Made by a program: the position numbers and the translations under genes. From Bacteroidales bacterium UBA2800 (GTDB lineage: Bacteria > Bacteroidota > Bacteroidia > Bacteroidales > Paludibacteraceae), in the NCBI GenBank assembly GCA_002351925.1, contig DEHM01000001.1, forward strand, positions 20,041 through 84,040: a stretch of 64,000 bases of DNA, given 5' to 3'. The notes beneath the pieces were generated by a model. That model had not been told where the DNA came from, made no database searches, and saw nothing but the letters and a program-made list of their open reading frames with translations. Positions 23,629 through 31,836 of the stretch are shown piece after piece (position 1 is the first letter of the stretch; each line of letters begins with the position of its first letter).

Positions 23629-26028
23629 TTACTCTATCTTCCTTCTAAAAATCAACAACAGAAGTATGATGAGCGCGATAAGTGCAGATGCAGCAACAGA
23701 TACTACTTGCGACTTCTGCAACAACTCGTCCTTGCAGCGGAACTCGATGGTGTGCTTGCCTGCCGGAATCTCCACAGCGCGTAGGATATAGTTCGCACGA
23801 ACAATAGGCACTTCCTTGCCATCAACATAAGCCTTCCACGTCTTATAATACACTTCTGAGAAAACAGCCAAACCATCTTCGGCACTCTCGCTCTCGTAGA
23901 ACAAGTTACCCGGGTTCGCATAGTTGGCCAGTTCGATAAACGCAGGCTGCGTCATGGCGACTTCGCTCTGCACCTTGCTGCGCCAGCAGGTATCGATGAA
24001 CGCAACTTCCTTCAAGTCGGCATCGCCGATAGCCTCTATCTCCTCATTCGGGGTGTTCACCCAACGAATCTCTTTCACAAACCACGCGTTACCAAAAGCA
24101 GTAGGATTCAGTTGCGCGCCGTTTTGCGTGATGACATAGCGGGTGTTGAGCATATTGAGTACGTTCATGTTGATGCGACCGCTTAGATAATAATCGATGA
24201 TATCCTGATAACGGCGCAGCTTAGCCGGGCTATAACCGCCTATGGACTTATGATAGTAGGAAGTGCGCGACTCGTTGAACGTGTTGGAGGTCAGATTGAG
24301 CACACGATAGTCAGGATCGGTATCTGCCATGATTTGCTTGTCGGCATCGGTGGGTGTCCAGAGTGACTGACGTTTGGGAATAAAATGGTCATCGTTCAAG
24401 AAGTGTTTATCTACCGCCCACAGATCTACCAGTGTCAGAACAGCCAGAATAGCCACCAATATGCTATTACGCATCTTCTCGGACTTCAGGTAGGCCAGGA
24501 TAGCCGCAGCCGATAAGACGATAAACGCGATTGAGCGCCATGCATCGGCTGTCAACAGATGTTGGCGATCGGCTATGATAGAAGGTGACAACCAGTCGGG
24601 CAGTTGGGCATCTACAGCGGTGGTGAACGAACCGGCTAATGAGGGGAAGAGAGCATACAGCAGGCATAGGCCGGCCGTCACACCTCCGGCAATACCTACT
24701 TGCTTGAGCGTCACATGACGTTCCACCACTTCCTTCAGCGCCAACATCGCCATAATCGCCATCGCTGTCGTTGTCATTACAAGCGCCATACTCGGTGTAC
24801 GGAACTTATTGTAGAGCGGCAGATGGTCGAAAAGCCAATTGTTGAGACTCGGGAAGTTGCGTCCCCACGAGAGGACAATACCGATGACAGCCGCAACCAA
24901 CAACCACCAACGCTCTTTCTGCGGGACTACTATCAGACCCAGGACGAAGAGGAAACAGATGATAGCTCCTGCATATACAGGACCGGACGTAAAGGGCTGA
25001 TCGCCCCAATAGGTCGGGAGCGCTTTGACATATTGCCGAGCCTGAGAAGCGCCAGCATATTTCTTGAGGGTTTTATAGGTCTCGCTCTTATCACCCAAAG
25101 GGTAGTTGCTGCTTCCTCCGTAGAAATTCGGTATCAGCAAAGTCATCGTCTCTGCCTTGCCATAACTCCATTGGAAAGCATAGTCACGATTCAATCCTGA
25201 CTTGCCCGCCTCGCTGTCTGCAGAGTCATGTAACACCGCGCCGCCACGCATAGTCTCCTTGGTGTAGTCCATCGTAGGGATTAGTTTGTCGGCCGCCGGC
25301 ATGATGGCCATTACCGCACACAGCAGCAATACAGCAGAGGCCACAAAGAAATCCTTCACCGTCTTCTCCCGAATTGCCACAATGAAATAGACGATTGCCA
25401 GCGGAATAATCATCAAGAGCAAATAGTACGATATCTGCTGATGGTTCCAATATACGTTAAGTCCCAAGGAAAGGAGTGTCACGATAATTCCCGCCACATA
25501 ACGCTTGCGGTAACAAAGCATGATACCACCTAACACAGCCGGCATCGTCGCTATAACATAACACTTGTTGATATGTCCGGCATCGATGATGATGATATTA
25601 TATGAGGCTAACGCAAAAGCGATTGCGCCCAAGATACTCATCCACGGACTGCATCCCACGCAGAGCATGAATACATAGAAACCCAGCAAATAGAGGAACA
25701 ACGGCGCGGCAGTATGGTTCGGCAGACCGATACGCACTACATCCTCCACTGTACGGAACACACTCTTGGAAGGCTGCGAATAAGCATAGTTATGCGGCAT
25801 GCCGCCGAACATGGCGTTCGACCAATCGGCATACTCACCCGTTTTCTCGTGATAGAGCCGTGCGTCATGTCCCATGCCGACACCGCTCTGCACATCCCCT
25901 TGCGGCAGTTGCTTGTTGTCAAAGAACTCCGGGGCAAAATAGATTACACACATCAACACAAAGGCAACAATAGCCACCATGTGCGGCCACGACTGCTGCC
26001 AAATCTGTTTCCAGTCAATTTTATTCAT
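23629..26028 (-). CDS. YfhO-family multi-spanning membrane protein (GT-C-like)
   Basis: A 799-residue protein with about twelve to fourteen membrane helices over the first 560 residues, then a soluble extracytoplasmic part and a last helix (VVSVAASALIALIILLLLIF). YfhO family features are the first loop GDVQSGVGMGHDARLYHEKTGEYADWSNAMFGGMPH, the DAGHINKCYVIATMPA segment and the late YNKFRTPSMALVMTTTAMAI. In Bacillus, YfhO homologues are implicated in glycosylating lipoteichoic acid outside the membrane. By analogy it may transfer a lipid-linked sugar onto a surface polymer; this is inference from family and neighbours. Confidence 0.85.
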   Translation of the reverse strand: MNKIDWKQIWQQSWPHMVAIVAFVLMCVIYFAPEFFDNKQLPQGDVQSGVGMGHDARLYHEKTGEYADWSNAMFGGMPHNYAYSQPSKSVFRTVEDVVRIGLPNHTAAPLFLYLLGFYVFMLCVGCSPWMSILGAIAFALASYNIIIIDAGHINKCYVIATMPAVLGGIMLCYRKRYVAGIIVTLLSLGLNVYWNHQQISYYLLLMIIPLAIVYFIVAIREKTVKDFFVASAVLLLCAVMAIMPAADKLIPTMDYTKETMRGGAVLHDSADSEAGKSGLNRDYAFQWSYGKAETMTLLIPNFYGGSSNYPLGDKSETYKTLKKYAGASQARQYVKALPTYWGDQPFTSGPVYAGAIICFLFVLGLIVVPQKERWWLLVAAVIGIVLSWGRNFPSLNNWLFDHLPLYNKFRTPSMALVMTTTAMAIMAMLALKEVVERHVTLKQVGIAGGVTAGLCLLYALFPSLAGSFTTAVDAQLPDWLSPSIIADRQHLLTADAWRSIAFIVLSAAAILAYLKSEKMRNSILVAILAVLTLVDLWAVDKHFLNDDHFIPKRQSLWTPTDADKQIMADTDPDYRVLNLTSNTFNESRTSYYHKSIGGYSPAKLRRYQDIIDYYLSGRINMNVLNMLNTRYVITQNGAQLNPTAFGNAWFVKEIRWVNTPNEEIEAIGDADLKEVAFIDTCWRSKVQSEVAMTQPAFIELANYANPGNLFYESESAEDGLAVFSEVYYKTWKAYVDGKEVPIVRANYILRAVEIPAGKHTIEFRCKDELLQKSQVVSVAASALIALIILLLLIFRRKIE

Positions 26029-26036
26029 AGTGCTTA

Positions 26037-27368
26037 TTATTTCCCTATTGCTGTTTTCAAGATGTTAAATATCTTCTCCGAAGGCATAATGCCGTCTTGG
26101 GGATAGAGATAGTCTTTATAGAACTGCTCGCGCGCCTCTTTCTTCGGATCCTTGCCGGCGATGACCACTTCGCGAATAAACTTCTCCGTCTCTTCGATTG
26201 AATAGGCCAGGTAATGCTGATCCAGACACATCTGCCCGAATGAATTAAACTCCTCTTTCACTTTCTCGTCCCGAATCTGGAAAAGCACCGGTTTCTGCGC
26301 GTAAAGATACTCCACCGTAAACGACCCTGAGTCATGAATCATCGCGTCCGAAGTCTTAAACAGATCAATATAATCGCCCTGCTCAATCTGTCCGTTCGCC
26401 AAATTCGCCCAGCGGTTATAATAGTCTTCCGTCTCCTCCTGTCCCCATATATTGATGAGTTTGAACTTGAGTACCGGATGAGGTTTAAAAGCAATCTGTA
26501 TCTCATCTTGATATTTCTCCGCCAACTTCAGCATATCCTCGCAGTAATTCAGGAAATTCGAGAAGTTAAACAAGTAGTCCACCGTATGATGAGGCGCCCA
26601 AATGATGCGTTTCTTTCTTTTTCCCTGCGGCTTCCACACATCTTTCGCCTCGTACTCCTCCTGCATCAGTTTCTCTTCCGCCAGAGCACCCACTATCTCC
26701 ACATTATCGCCATGACTCTTCTCATATTGTGCTGCATAATACTTTTGAAAATCTGTCTCTAATAGCAATTTCCACAATAAGGACTGAAATGGTAATTCAT
26801 AATTATTGTGATAGAGATTCATGCAATTGATTCCATATGGCACATACAACGTTAACGCATCTGTAAAATTATAGATGTGATACTGAGGCAACGTATCCTT
26901 ATAGGGTTTTGTAAAGAAAACAATATCCGGTTTGTAGTCCTTCTTGATATCCCGCCATTTATTCTTCTCCCAATTATAGGCGCTCACATAGTTATAGCCT
27001 CTCGCGCGGGCGAACTCCTCTGTTTGACGCATAACCCGGAAGCATTCTTCTTTGTCATAATTAAGATGAACGTTATAAGGCGAGACGACGATAAGCGGTT
27101 CAAAATATTCCGAAGCCTCTAACTTCTGATAAAGGGCGTCGTATTTCCAGACCGAAGGCGTTTGAAGGAAAAAGAGCACACGCGCTCTGCCTTGTTTCTG
27201 TAGCTGCTCTATCTTCTGTTTTTGCGTTTTGCGCACTTTTGATACTTTTCGTAATAGACATTTGGAAGAAGCCGCGATAAAGAAATCACGAAAAGTGAAG
27301 GCTTTATACACGCTATCCCAAAACGAAATACCGACAAACTGTTTTATTTTATCTACTAACTTGGTCAT
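26037..27368 (-). CDS. CDP-glycerol/polyol phosphotransferase-like protein (TagF/TagB superfamily)
   Basis: A 443-residue protein whose C-terminal half resembles the teichoic-acid glycerophosphotransferase family: RIIWAPHHTVDYLFNFSNFLNYCEDML, IAFKPHPVLKFKL (the PHP histidine) and TSDAMIHDSGSFTVEYLYAQKPVLFQI (the TD-S-S and KP signature in altered form). Such enzymes move a polyol phosphate from a CDP donor to a glycan. The N-terminal 90 residues are basic and may sit on the membrane. An extra upstream methionine would overlap the opine dehydrogenase; start 27368 gives the ATGA overlap. The sequence is more AT-rich than its surroundings. CDP-glycerol is not shown to be the donor. Confidence 0.78.
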   Translation of the reverse strand: MTKLVDKIKQFVGISFWDSVYKAFTFRDFFIAASSKCLLRKVSKVRKTQKQKIEQLQKQGRARVLFFLQTPSVWKYDALYQKLEASEYFEPLIVVSPYNVHLNYDKEECFRVMRQTEEFARARGYNYVSAYNWEKNKWRDIKKDYKPDIVFFTKPYKDTLPQYHIYNFTDALTLYVPYGINCMNLYHNNYELPFQSLLWKLLLETDFQKYYAAQYEKSHGDNVEIVGALAEEKLMQEEYEAKDVWKPQGKRKKRIIWAPHHTVDYLFNFSNFLNYCEDMLKLAEKYQDEIQIAFKPHPVLKFKLINIWGQEETEDYYNRWANLANGQIEQGDYIDLFKTSDAMIHDSGSFTVEYLYAQKPVLFQIRDEKVKEEFNSFGQMCLDQHYLAYSIEETEKFIREVVIAGKDPKKEAREQFYKDYLYPQDGIMPSEKIFNILKTAIGK

Positions 27369-28348
27369 AAATATTGTTCCCCCCATACTAACACCTTATC
27401 TATTGTTGGTGTTTCAATATCATTTTGTGCGGCCAAATCTTTTACTAATTGCAATCCAAACGGGAAATCCTCTGTGAAATATCTGCTTTTGAAATCCGGT
27501 ATCCATCCTCCTTCCGTTTGAAGCATTGGTGCGAGAATCGTCTTAAATGCCTCTATGGAATTTAATTTGCGTGTCAACGAGTCTGCATCTGTACTTTCGT
27601 AATAGTCTAATACCGATGGTACAGAAACATTTAATTTCTTGCATAATTGCTGAAACTCCTTATCCATCGCAATATAGATTTCCGAACTATACTTATCCCA
27701 ATTTGCATAAAATAATTCTTGAGTCGAATAAACTTGGCCATCCCAATTATGCCACATACTATACAGGCGAGCCGGGTGAAGCAACGGATTGCTATTACTG
27801 AGTGATGCCTCCAAATAGGATTGAAGTGGTGATACCGGCGTTTTTAGCCATGCGCTCCATTGTTGAATAAAGTCTTTCGGCAAGTTTTCACAGGCCATAT
27901 AAAGTTGCTGCTTGTAGCCCAACAAAGCAGCACGATGTCCATATTCTTCTACACGTGCGATAAACGGTACACGTTGAAAACCAAACAAAGACGTTTGTTT
28001 ATCAAATATCTCATGTGCACGGAAGAAAAATCCTGTACTACTAACTATAGTGCCTATCGCTTGTTTGGAAATATACGGCTTTATTTGTTTAAGCGTTTTT
28101 TCAATCAAGAAGCCAGGCAAGCAAAGTAACACCATATCGCTCTGTGGAATTACATCTTCCGGATTAGACGATATTCTATCTAATTTCCCCTGATAGACTT
28201 TTCCTTCCTGATCTTTTGCCTCAATAGTATGACTCCACTGCTGCGGATGAGCGGTAAGCATATGTACGGTCAGTTGGCGAGTGTTAGATAACACACTCGC
28301 AACTACCAAGCCTAAGGCTCCTCCTCCGCAGATACAAATGGTTTTCAT
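27365..28348 (-). CDS. NAD/NADP octopine/nopaline-type (opine) dehydrogenase
   Basis: A 327-residue two-domain dehydrogenase. The N-terminal Rossmann domain starts TICICGGGALGLVVASVL (GGGALG at residues 8-13). The C-terminal helical domain has the opine dehydrogenase signature SNSNPLLHPARLYSMW, with H191 as the probable catalytic histidine and N187 nearby. Opine dehydrogenases reductively condense an amino acid with a 2-oxoacid. In a glycan operon the product could be an opine-type amide or amine substituent on a polysaccharide, but this is inference. Overlaps both neighbours by 4 bases and is notably AT-rich. Confidence 0.8.
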   Translation of the reverse strand: MKTICICGGGALGLVVASVLSNTRQLTVHMLTAHPQQWSHTIEAKDQEGKVYQGKLDRISSNPEDVIPQSDMVLLCLPGFLIEKTLKQIKPYISKQAIGTIVSSTGFFFRAHEIFDKQTSLFGFQRVPFIARVEEYGHRAALLGYKQQLYMACENLPKDFIQQWSAWLKTPVSPLQSYLEASLSNSNPLLHPARLYSMWHNWDGQVYSTQELFYANWDKYSSEIYIAMDKEFQQLCKKLNVSVPSVLDYYESTDADSLTRKLNSIEAFKTILAPMLQTEGGWIPDFKSRYFTEDFPFGLQLVKDLAAQNDIETPTIDKVLVWGEQYL

Positions 28349-30132
28349 AAACTATTCAGTGCAGATACAAGCTTATTATTGTCATCCAAATCACGTACTG
28401 CCAAACGGATATAATTTCCTCCGCATTTGGACGTACAATCCTTGATAAGGATATTGTAATCCTTGAGCAATTTCACAGCCAACTCACGAGGGGTATATTT
28501 ATCCTTAATTTCACATAGCACATAATTGGCTTCACTCAGTAACACTCGCAGCCAAGAGATATTGTTCAATTGCTTGACAAAACGAGTCCGTTCTTCGCGA
28601 AAATCTTCCATGGCTTGCTTATAGGACTTCTCATACTTACCCAATATCTGCAAGAAGAACTCCGCGAACGAATTGATATTCCATATGCTTACTTCCCTGC
28701 GAATATTTGTCATCAGACTCCTATTAGAGGTTGCCAATACACCTAATCGCAATCCGGGTACGCCGTACGATTTGGAAATACTCCTTACCACTACTAAATG
28801 GTCAAATTTCTCCAGTACTTCGTCGCAAAGGAAAGTAGGATGCTCGGTCGAGAAATCAATAAAACTCTCGTCCAGCACAAGCACTATATCCTTCTGTTGA
28901 CACCATTCTGCCAAACGCAAGCAGTCGGTATATGGAATATAATTGCCTGTCGGATTATCCGGATTGATCAGTACTAACGACCATATCTGTTTGTCTGCGA
29001 AATAGGTCATCAAGTCATCGACCGTATAGCGGAAATCTTTTTTTGTCGGCCGATATGTCACCAACTGTTCCGGCATCAATCGGTTCGGATATTCCTCAAA
29101 AGTAGGACGAATGACACCTACTTTTCCCAACATCTGCGATGTGAGTGCTTTGATAAGTTCTGCCGCGCCATTACCGGCCATGATATATTCCTGCTTTACA
29201 CCGAAGTCTTTGGCTGCCAACAAATTATTAACACGTTGGCCGGAAGGATATTCGGTCAGCAACCTGTCAAAACTTGCTGCCAATTCATCACGCAAACGCT
29301 GATTCGGGAAATACGGATTCACCAAATAGCAGAAGTCCAACATGTGCGGGTAACGCCAATAGCCTCCATAGCGAGAAGCCAACAAGTCGTATTGCTTATC
29401 CGTGAAGATAGACTCGGCAATATCCAAATCCTGCACATCGTCTATCTCGTACCACTGCTCGCCTTCCAGCGGAAGCGCACGCAATGTGGAATTATCCAAC
29501 ATCGTAATGACGCGGAGCACTTGCTCGTAATACTCGTTATTCCCCAAAGCGGCACTATATGCTTCCAAGAACGGCACGTACATATGCTCCGAGAAAGTCT
29601 GTGAGAACTTGTAGATATTTACCGTTTTGTAGTAATCAGGTATCTCCTCGTAGCGGAATTGACTATTCGGAATAAAGCGCTGGATACGATTCTCCTCATC
29701 AATCGTTACTACTGTGCCATCCATCCAACTCTCGTATTTATCCACCAGTGCCAAATCCGGATATGGATGCTTCACTAACTTCGTCAGCACGGCATCCTCC
29801 ATAATGATATCCGATTCCAGCAACAAGGTGTCCTGCTCACGCATATAGTCCTTTGCCAAATACAAGGAGTATATATTATTCGTCTTATCGTATATCGGAT
29901 TTTCCACAAACAGCAGCGGCGTCTGCACGGAAACCGTTGACAGATACTCTTTCAGTTCTGCACCCTTGTAGCCGATAACGATAATGATGCGACTCAGATG
30001 AAGTTTATCCAGTTGTCCCAAGACACGCTCAATCAGCGTCTCGCCGCCGACACGTACCATACACTTTGTATTATTCTGAGTATATTCGCCTAAGCGTTTA
30101 CCCATTCCTGCTGCTAAAATGATTGCTTGCAT
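28345..30132 (-). CDS. Fusion of LicC/PntC-like nucleotidyltransferase and fold-type I PLP aminotransferase/decarboxylase
   Basis: A 595-residue two-domain protein. Residues 1-245 are a sugar/amino-alcohol nucleotidyltransferase: IILAAGMGKRLGEYTQNNTKCMV (signature at 4-14), NPIYDKTNNIYSLYLA and KYESWMDGTVVTID, closest in character to CTP:phosphocholine or aminoethylphosphonate cytidylyltransferases. Residues 255-595 are a class I/II PLP enzyme: GNGAAELIKAL, NPDNPTG (390-396), DESF (421-424), SISKSYGVPGLRLG with the PLP lysine K454, and a C-terminal domain. This half looks like HisC or CobD/L-Ser-P decarboxylases, not the class V transaminase of known PntC fusions. A joint product such as CDP-ethanolamine is plausible. 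The start excludes 18 upstream codons that overlap kdsD. Confidence 0.82.
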   Translation of the reverse strand: MQAIILAAGMGKRLGEYTQNNTKCMVRVGGETLIERVLGQLDKLHLSRIIIVIGYKGAELKEYLSTVSVQTPLLFVENPIYDKTNNIYSLYLAKDYMREQDTLLLESDIIMEDAVLTKLVKHPYPDLALVDKYESWMDGTVVTIDEENRIQRFIPNSQFRYEEIPDYYKTVNIYKFSQTFSEHMYVPFLEAYSAALGNNEYYEQVLRVITMLDNSTLRALPLEGEQWYEIDDVQDLDIAESIFTDKQYDLLASRYGGYWRYPHMLDFCYLVNPYFPNQRLRDELAASFDRLLTEYPSGQRVNNLLAAKDFGVKQEYIMAGNGAAELIKALTSQMLGKVGVIRPTFEEYPNRLMPEQLVTYRPTKKDFRYTVDDLMTYFADKQIWSLVLINPDNPTGNYIPYTDCLRLAEWCQQKDIVLVLDESFIDFSTEHPTFLCDEVLEKFDHLVVVRSISKSYGVPGLRLGVLATSNRSLMTNIRREVSIWNINSFAEFFLQILGKYEKSYKQAMEDFREERTRFVKQLNNISWLRVLLSEANYVLCEIKDKYTPRELAVKLLKDYNILIKDCTSKCGGNYIRLAVRDLDDNNKLVSALNSL

Positions 30133-30142
30133 ATCTGTTTCA

Positions 30143-31120
30143 TTAATGATAAAAACGTGTGCCGGGGAGGCAGGAGAAGGAGTCAATGACGCCGCAGACC
30201 TTGTTATCGTCGTCGAGGACGATGAGGGAGTGGATCGAGTGGTGGTTCATCATCTCACCGGCATCCACGATTCGGGCATTACGGCTGATGGTTTTCGGCT
30301 GACGCGCCATGATATCTGCCACAGGCGTGTTGAAGAACGCCTGACCGAGGCGCTGCATGGCACGACGGATATCGCCGTCGGTGATGATGCCCACCAGTTG
30401 CTCGTTCTCTACGACGATACCGACGCCCAGCTTACCGTTGGTTACTATCTCGATGGCTTCGCTCAGCGGCATAGCGGGTGCGAGGAACGGCAGGTTGTCC
30501 GTAAACATGACATCCTCCACTCTGGCGAGCAGTTTACGTCCGAGGTCTCCGCCCGGATGGAGGCGTGCGAAGTCGGTAGGCTGGAAATGGGTTGCCTCGA
30601 TAAGTGCACAGGCGAGTGCATCGCCGAGTGCCAGCGTAGCTGTGGTAGAAGCCGTCGGGATTAGGTTGAGCGGATCGGCTTCGCGGTCGACGGCTATGTT
30701 CAGATGGATGTCCGAATAACGCGCCAGCAGGCTGTCCGGATTGCCGGAGATACCGATAATGGTGATATGCTTCGCCTGTATCAACGGCAGAAAACGGAGC
30801 AGTTCTTCGGTTGCGCCGGAATAGGAGATAGCGAGTATCAGGTCGTCGGCACTCAGCATGCCGAGGTCGCCGTGGTAGGCGTCCAGCGGATTGAGGAAGA
30901 ATGCCGGTGTACCGGTACTGGCCAAGGTGGCCGCAATCTTACTACCTATATGTCCGGACTTGCCGACGCCGGTTACCACTATCTTGCCCTTGCAGCTACG
31001 AATAGCTTCTACGGCGCGCACGAAGTCTTCGTCCAGCCGCGTTATGAGCGACTCGATGGCCGTTGCCTCGCAACGGAGGCACTCCGCGGCGCGGCAGAGA
31101 ATAGCATTTTGCTCTATCAT
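30143..31120 (-). CDS. kdsD: D-arabinose-5-phosphate isomerase (KpsF/GutQ/KdsD family)
   Basis: A 325-residue enzyme that interconverts ribulose-5-phosphate and arabinose-5-phosphate, the first step to Kdo. The SIS domain (about 35-170) has VVTGVGKSGHIGSKIAATLASTGTPAFFLNPLDAYHGDLGML and AISYSGATEELLRF. It is followed by FARLHPGGDLGRKLL and two CBS domains (about 200-325). The last residues (SFSCLPGTRFYH) run beyond the usual end of the second CBS domain. Start overlaps the IspD/TarI-like stop by 4 bases. Base composition is GC-rich here and changes in the next gene. Confidence 0.9.
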   Translation of the reverse strand: MIEQNAILCRAAECLRCEATAIESLITRLDEDFVRAVEAIRSCKGKIVVTGVGKSGHIGSKIAATLASTGTPAFFLNPLDAYHGDLGMLSADDLILAISYSGATEELLRFLPLIQAKHITIIGISGNPDSLLARYSDIHLNIAVDREADPLNLIPTASTTATLALGDALACALIEATHFQPTDFARLHPGGDLGRKLLARVEDVMFTDNLPFLAPAMPLSEAIEIVTNGKLGVGIVVENEQLVGIITDGDIRRAMQRLGQAFFNTPVADIMARQPKTISRNARIVDAGEMMNHHSIHSLIVLDDDNKVCGVIDSFSCLPGTRFYH

Positions 31121-31782
31121 AAGTCTCTTTCGTATGTTATCTTTTTGTTGTCCTCATCGCCCGGCACGATGTATATGGGTTGCTCGGGCATGTAGCGGTG
31201 CACTACTCCGGCATCGTCGGTCACAATCATCTGCCCCTCGCTCAATGCCCGACGGAAAGCCTCACGCAGGATGTTTAGATGAAAGGCCTGCGGCGTCTGT
31301 GCACGCATGAAATCTGCCCTGTTTGGAATCTGTTTGACCGTATCCTCGTTCACCTGATACAGGGTATCTGTTACCGGTACGGCTACGGTGACGGCGGCGT
31401 GTGTGCGGAGCGCCCGGCAGACATCGGCGATGATCTGCTGAGAGACAAACGGCCGTGCGGCATCGTGCAGCAGCAAGGCACCGTCTTGTTCTTCTCTGTA
31501 CGCTTCGATGGCGTGTACGGAAGACTCCCACCGTTCTTTGCCGCCGGGTATGACACGCGTCACTTTCTCCCAACTGTTGCGGGAACGCAGTTGCTCCGCT
31601 TCGCTGAGCCAGTCGGGATGCATAACGATAGCCACCTCGTCGATATCAGGTGCCTGTTCGAAGGCATCGACGGAGTGCTCGAGGATGGTTCTTCCGTCCT
31701 GCAAGGGCAACAGTTGCTTGGGCTTGTTGCCGCCTACGCGGCTTCCGGTGCCTCCGGCTAATATGATAGCTATATTACGCAT
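31117..31782 (-). CDS. IspD/TarI-family cytidylyltransferase
   Basis: A 221-residue CTP-dependent nucleotidyltransferase: IAIILAGGTGSRVGGNKPKQLLPL (residues 4-27), GGKERWESSVHAIEAY, LLLHDAARPFVSQQIIADV, RAQTPQAFHLNIL and VTDDAGVVHRYMPEQPIYIVPGDEDNKKITYERDL. The family holds IspD (methylerythritol-phosphate pathway) and TarI/Bcs1 (CDP-ribitol). The TDDAGV and IVMHPDWLSEAEQL segments and the operon context look more like the polysaccharide-associated TarI-type branch to me, but IspD is not excluded. The protein stops right after the ITYERDL strand, without the usual final helix of about 12 residues, because kdsD begins there. Confidence 0.8.
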   Translation of the reverse strand: MRNIAIILAGGTGSRVGGNKPKQLLPLQDGRTILEHSVDAFEQAPDIDEVAIVMHPDWLSEAEQLRSRNSWEKVTRVIPGGKERWESSVHAIEAYREEQDGALLLHDAARPFVSQQIIADVCRALRTHAAVTVAVPVTDTLYQVNEDTVKQIPNRADFMRAQTPQAFHLNILREAFRRALSEGQMIVTDDAGVVHRYMPEQPIYIVPGDEDNKKITYERDL

Positions 31783-31803
31783 TTCTTATACTCAGGGACG
31801 CTA

Positions 31804-31836
31804 TATGGTCTAGCTATGGTCTAGTTATGGTCTAGC
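31804..31836. repeat. Triplicated 11-nt direct repeat between ispD/tarI-like gene and kdsC
   Basis: Three tandem 11-nt units: TATGGTCTAGC (31804-31814), TATGGTCTAGT (31815-31825), TATGGTCTAGC (31826-31836). The last copy contains the stop codon of kdsC (TAG on the minus strand). They occupy most of the 49-nt gap. This is the same layout as at 2840-2872 and 53133-53162. Confidence 0.88.
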
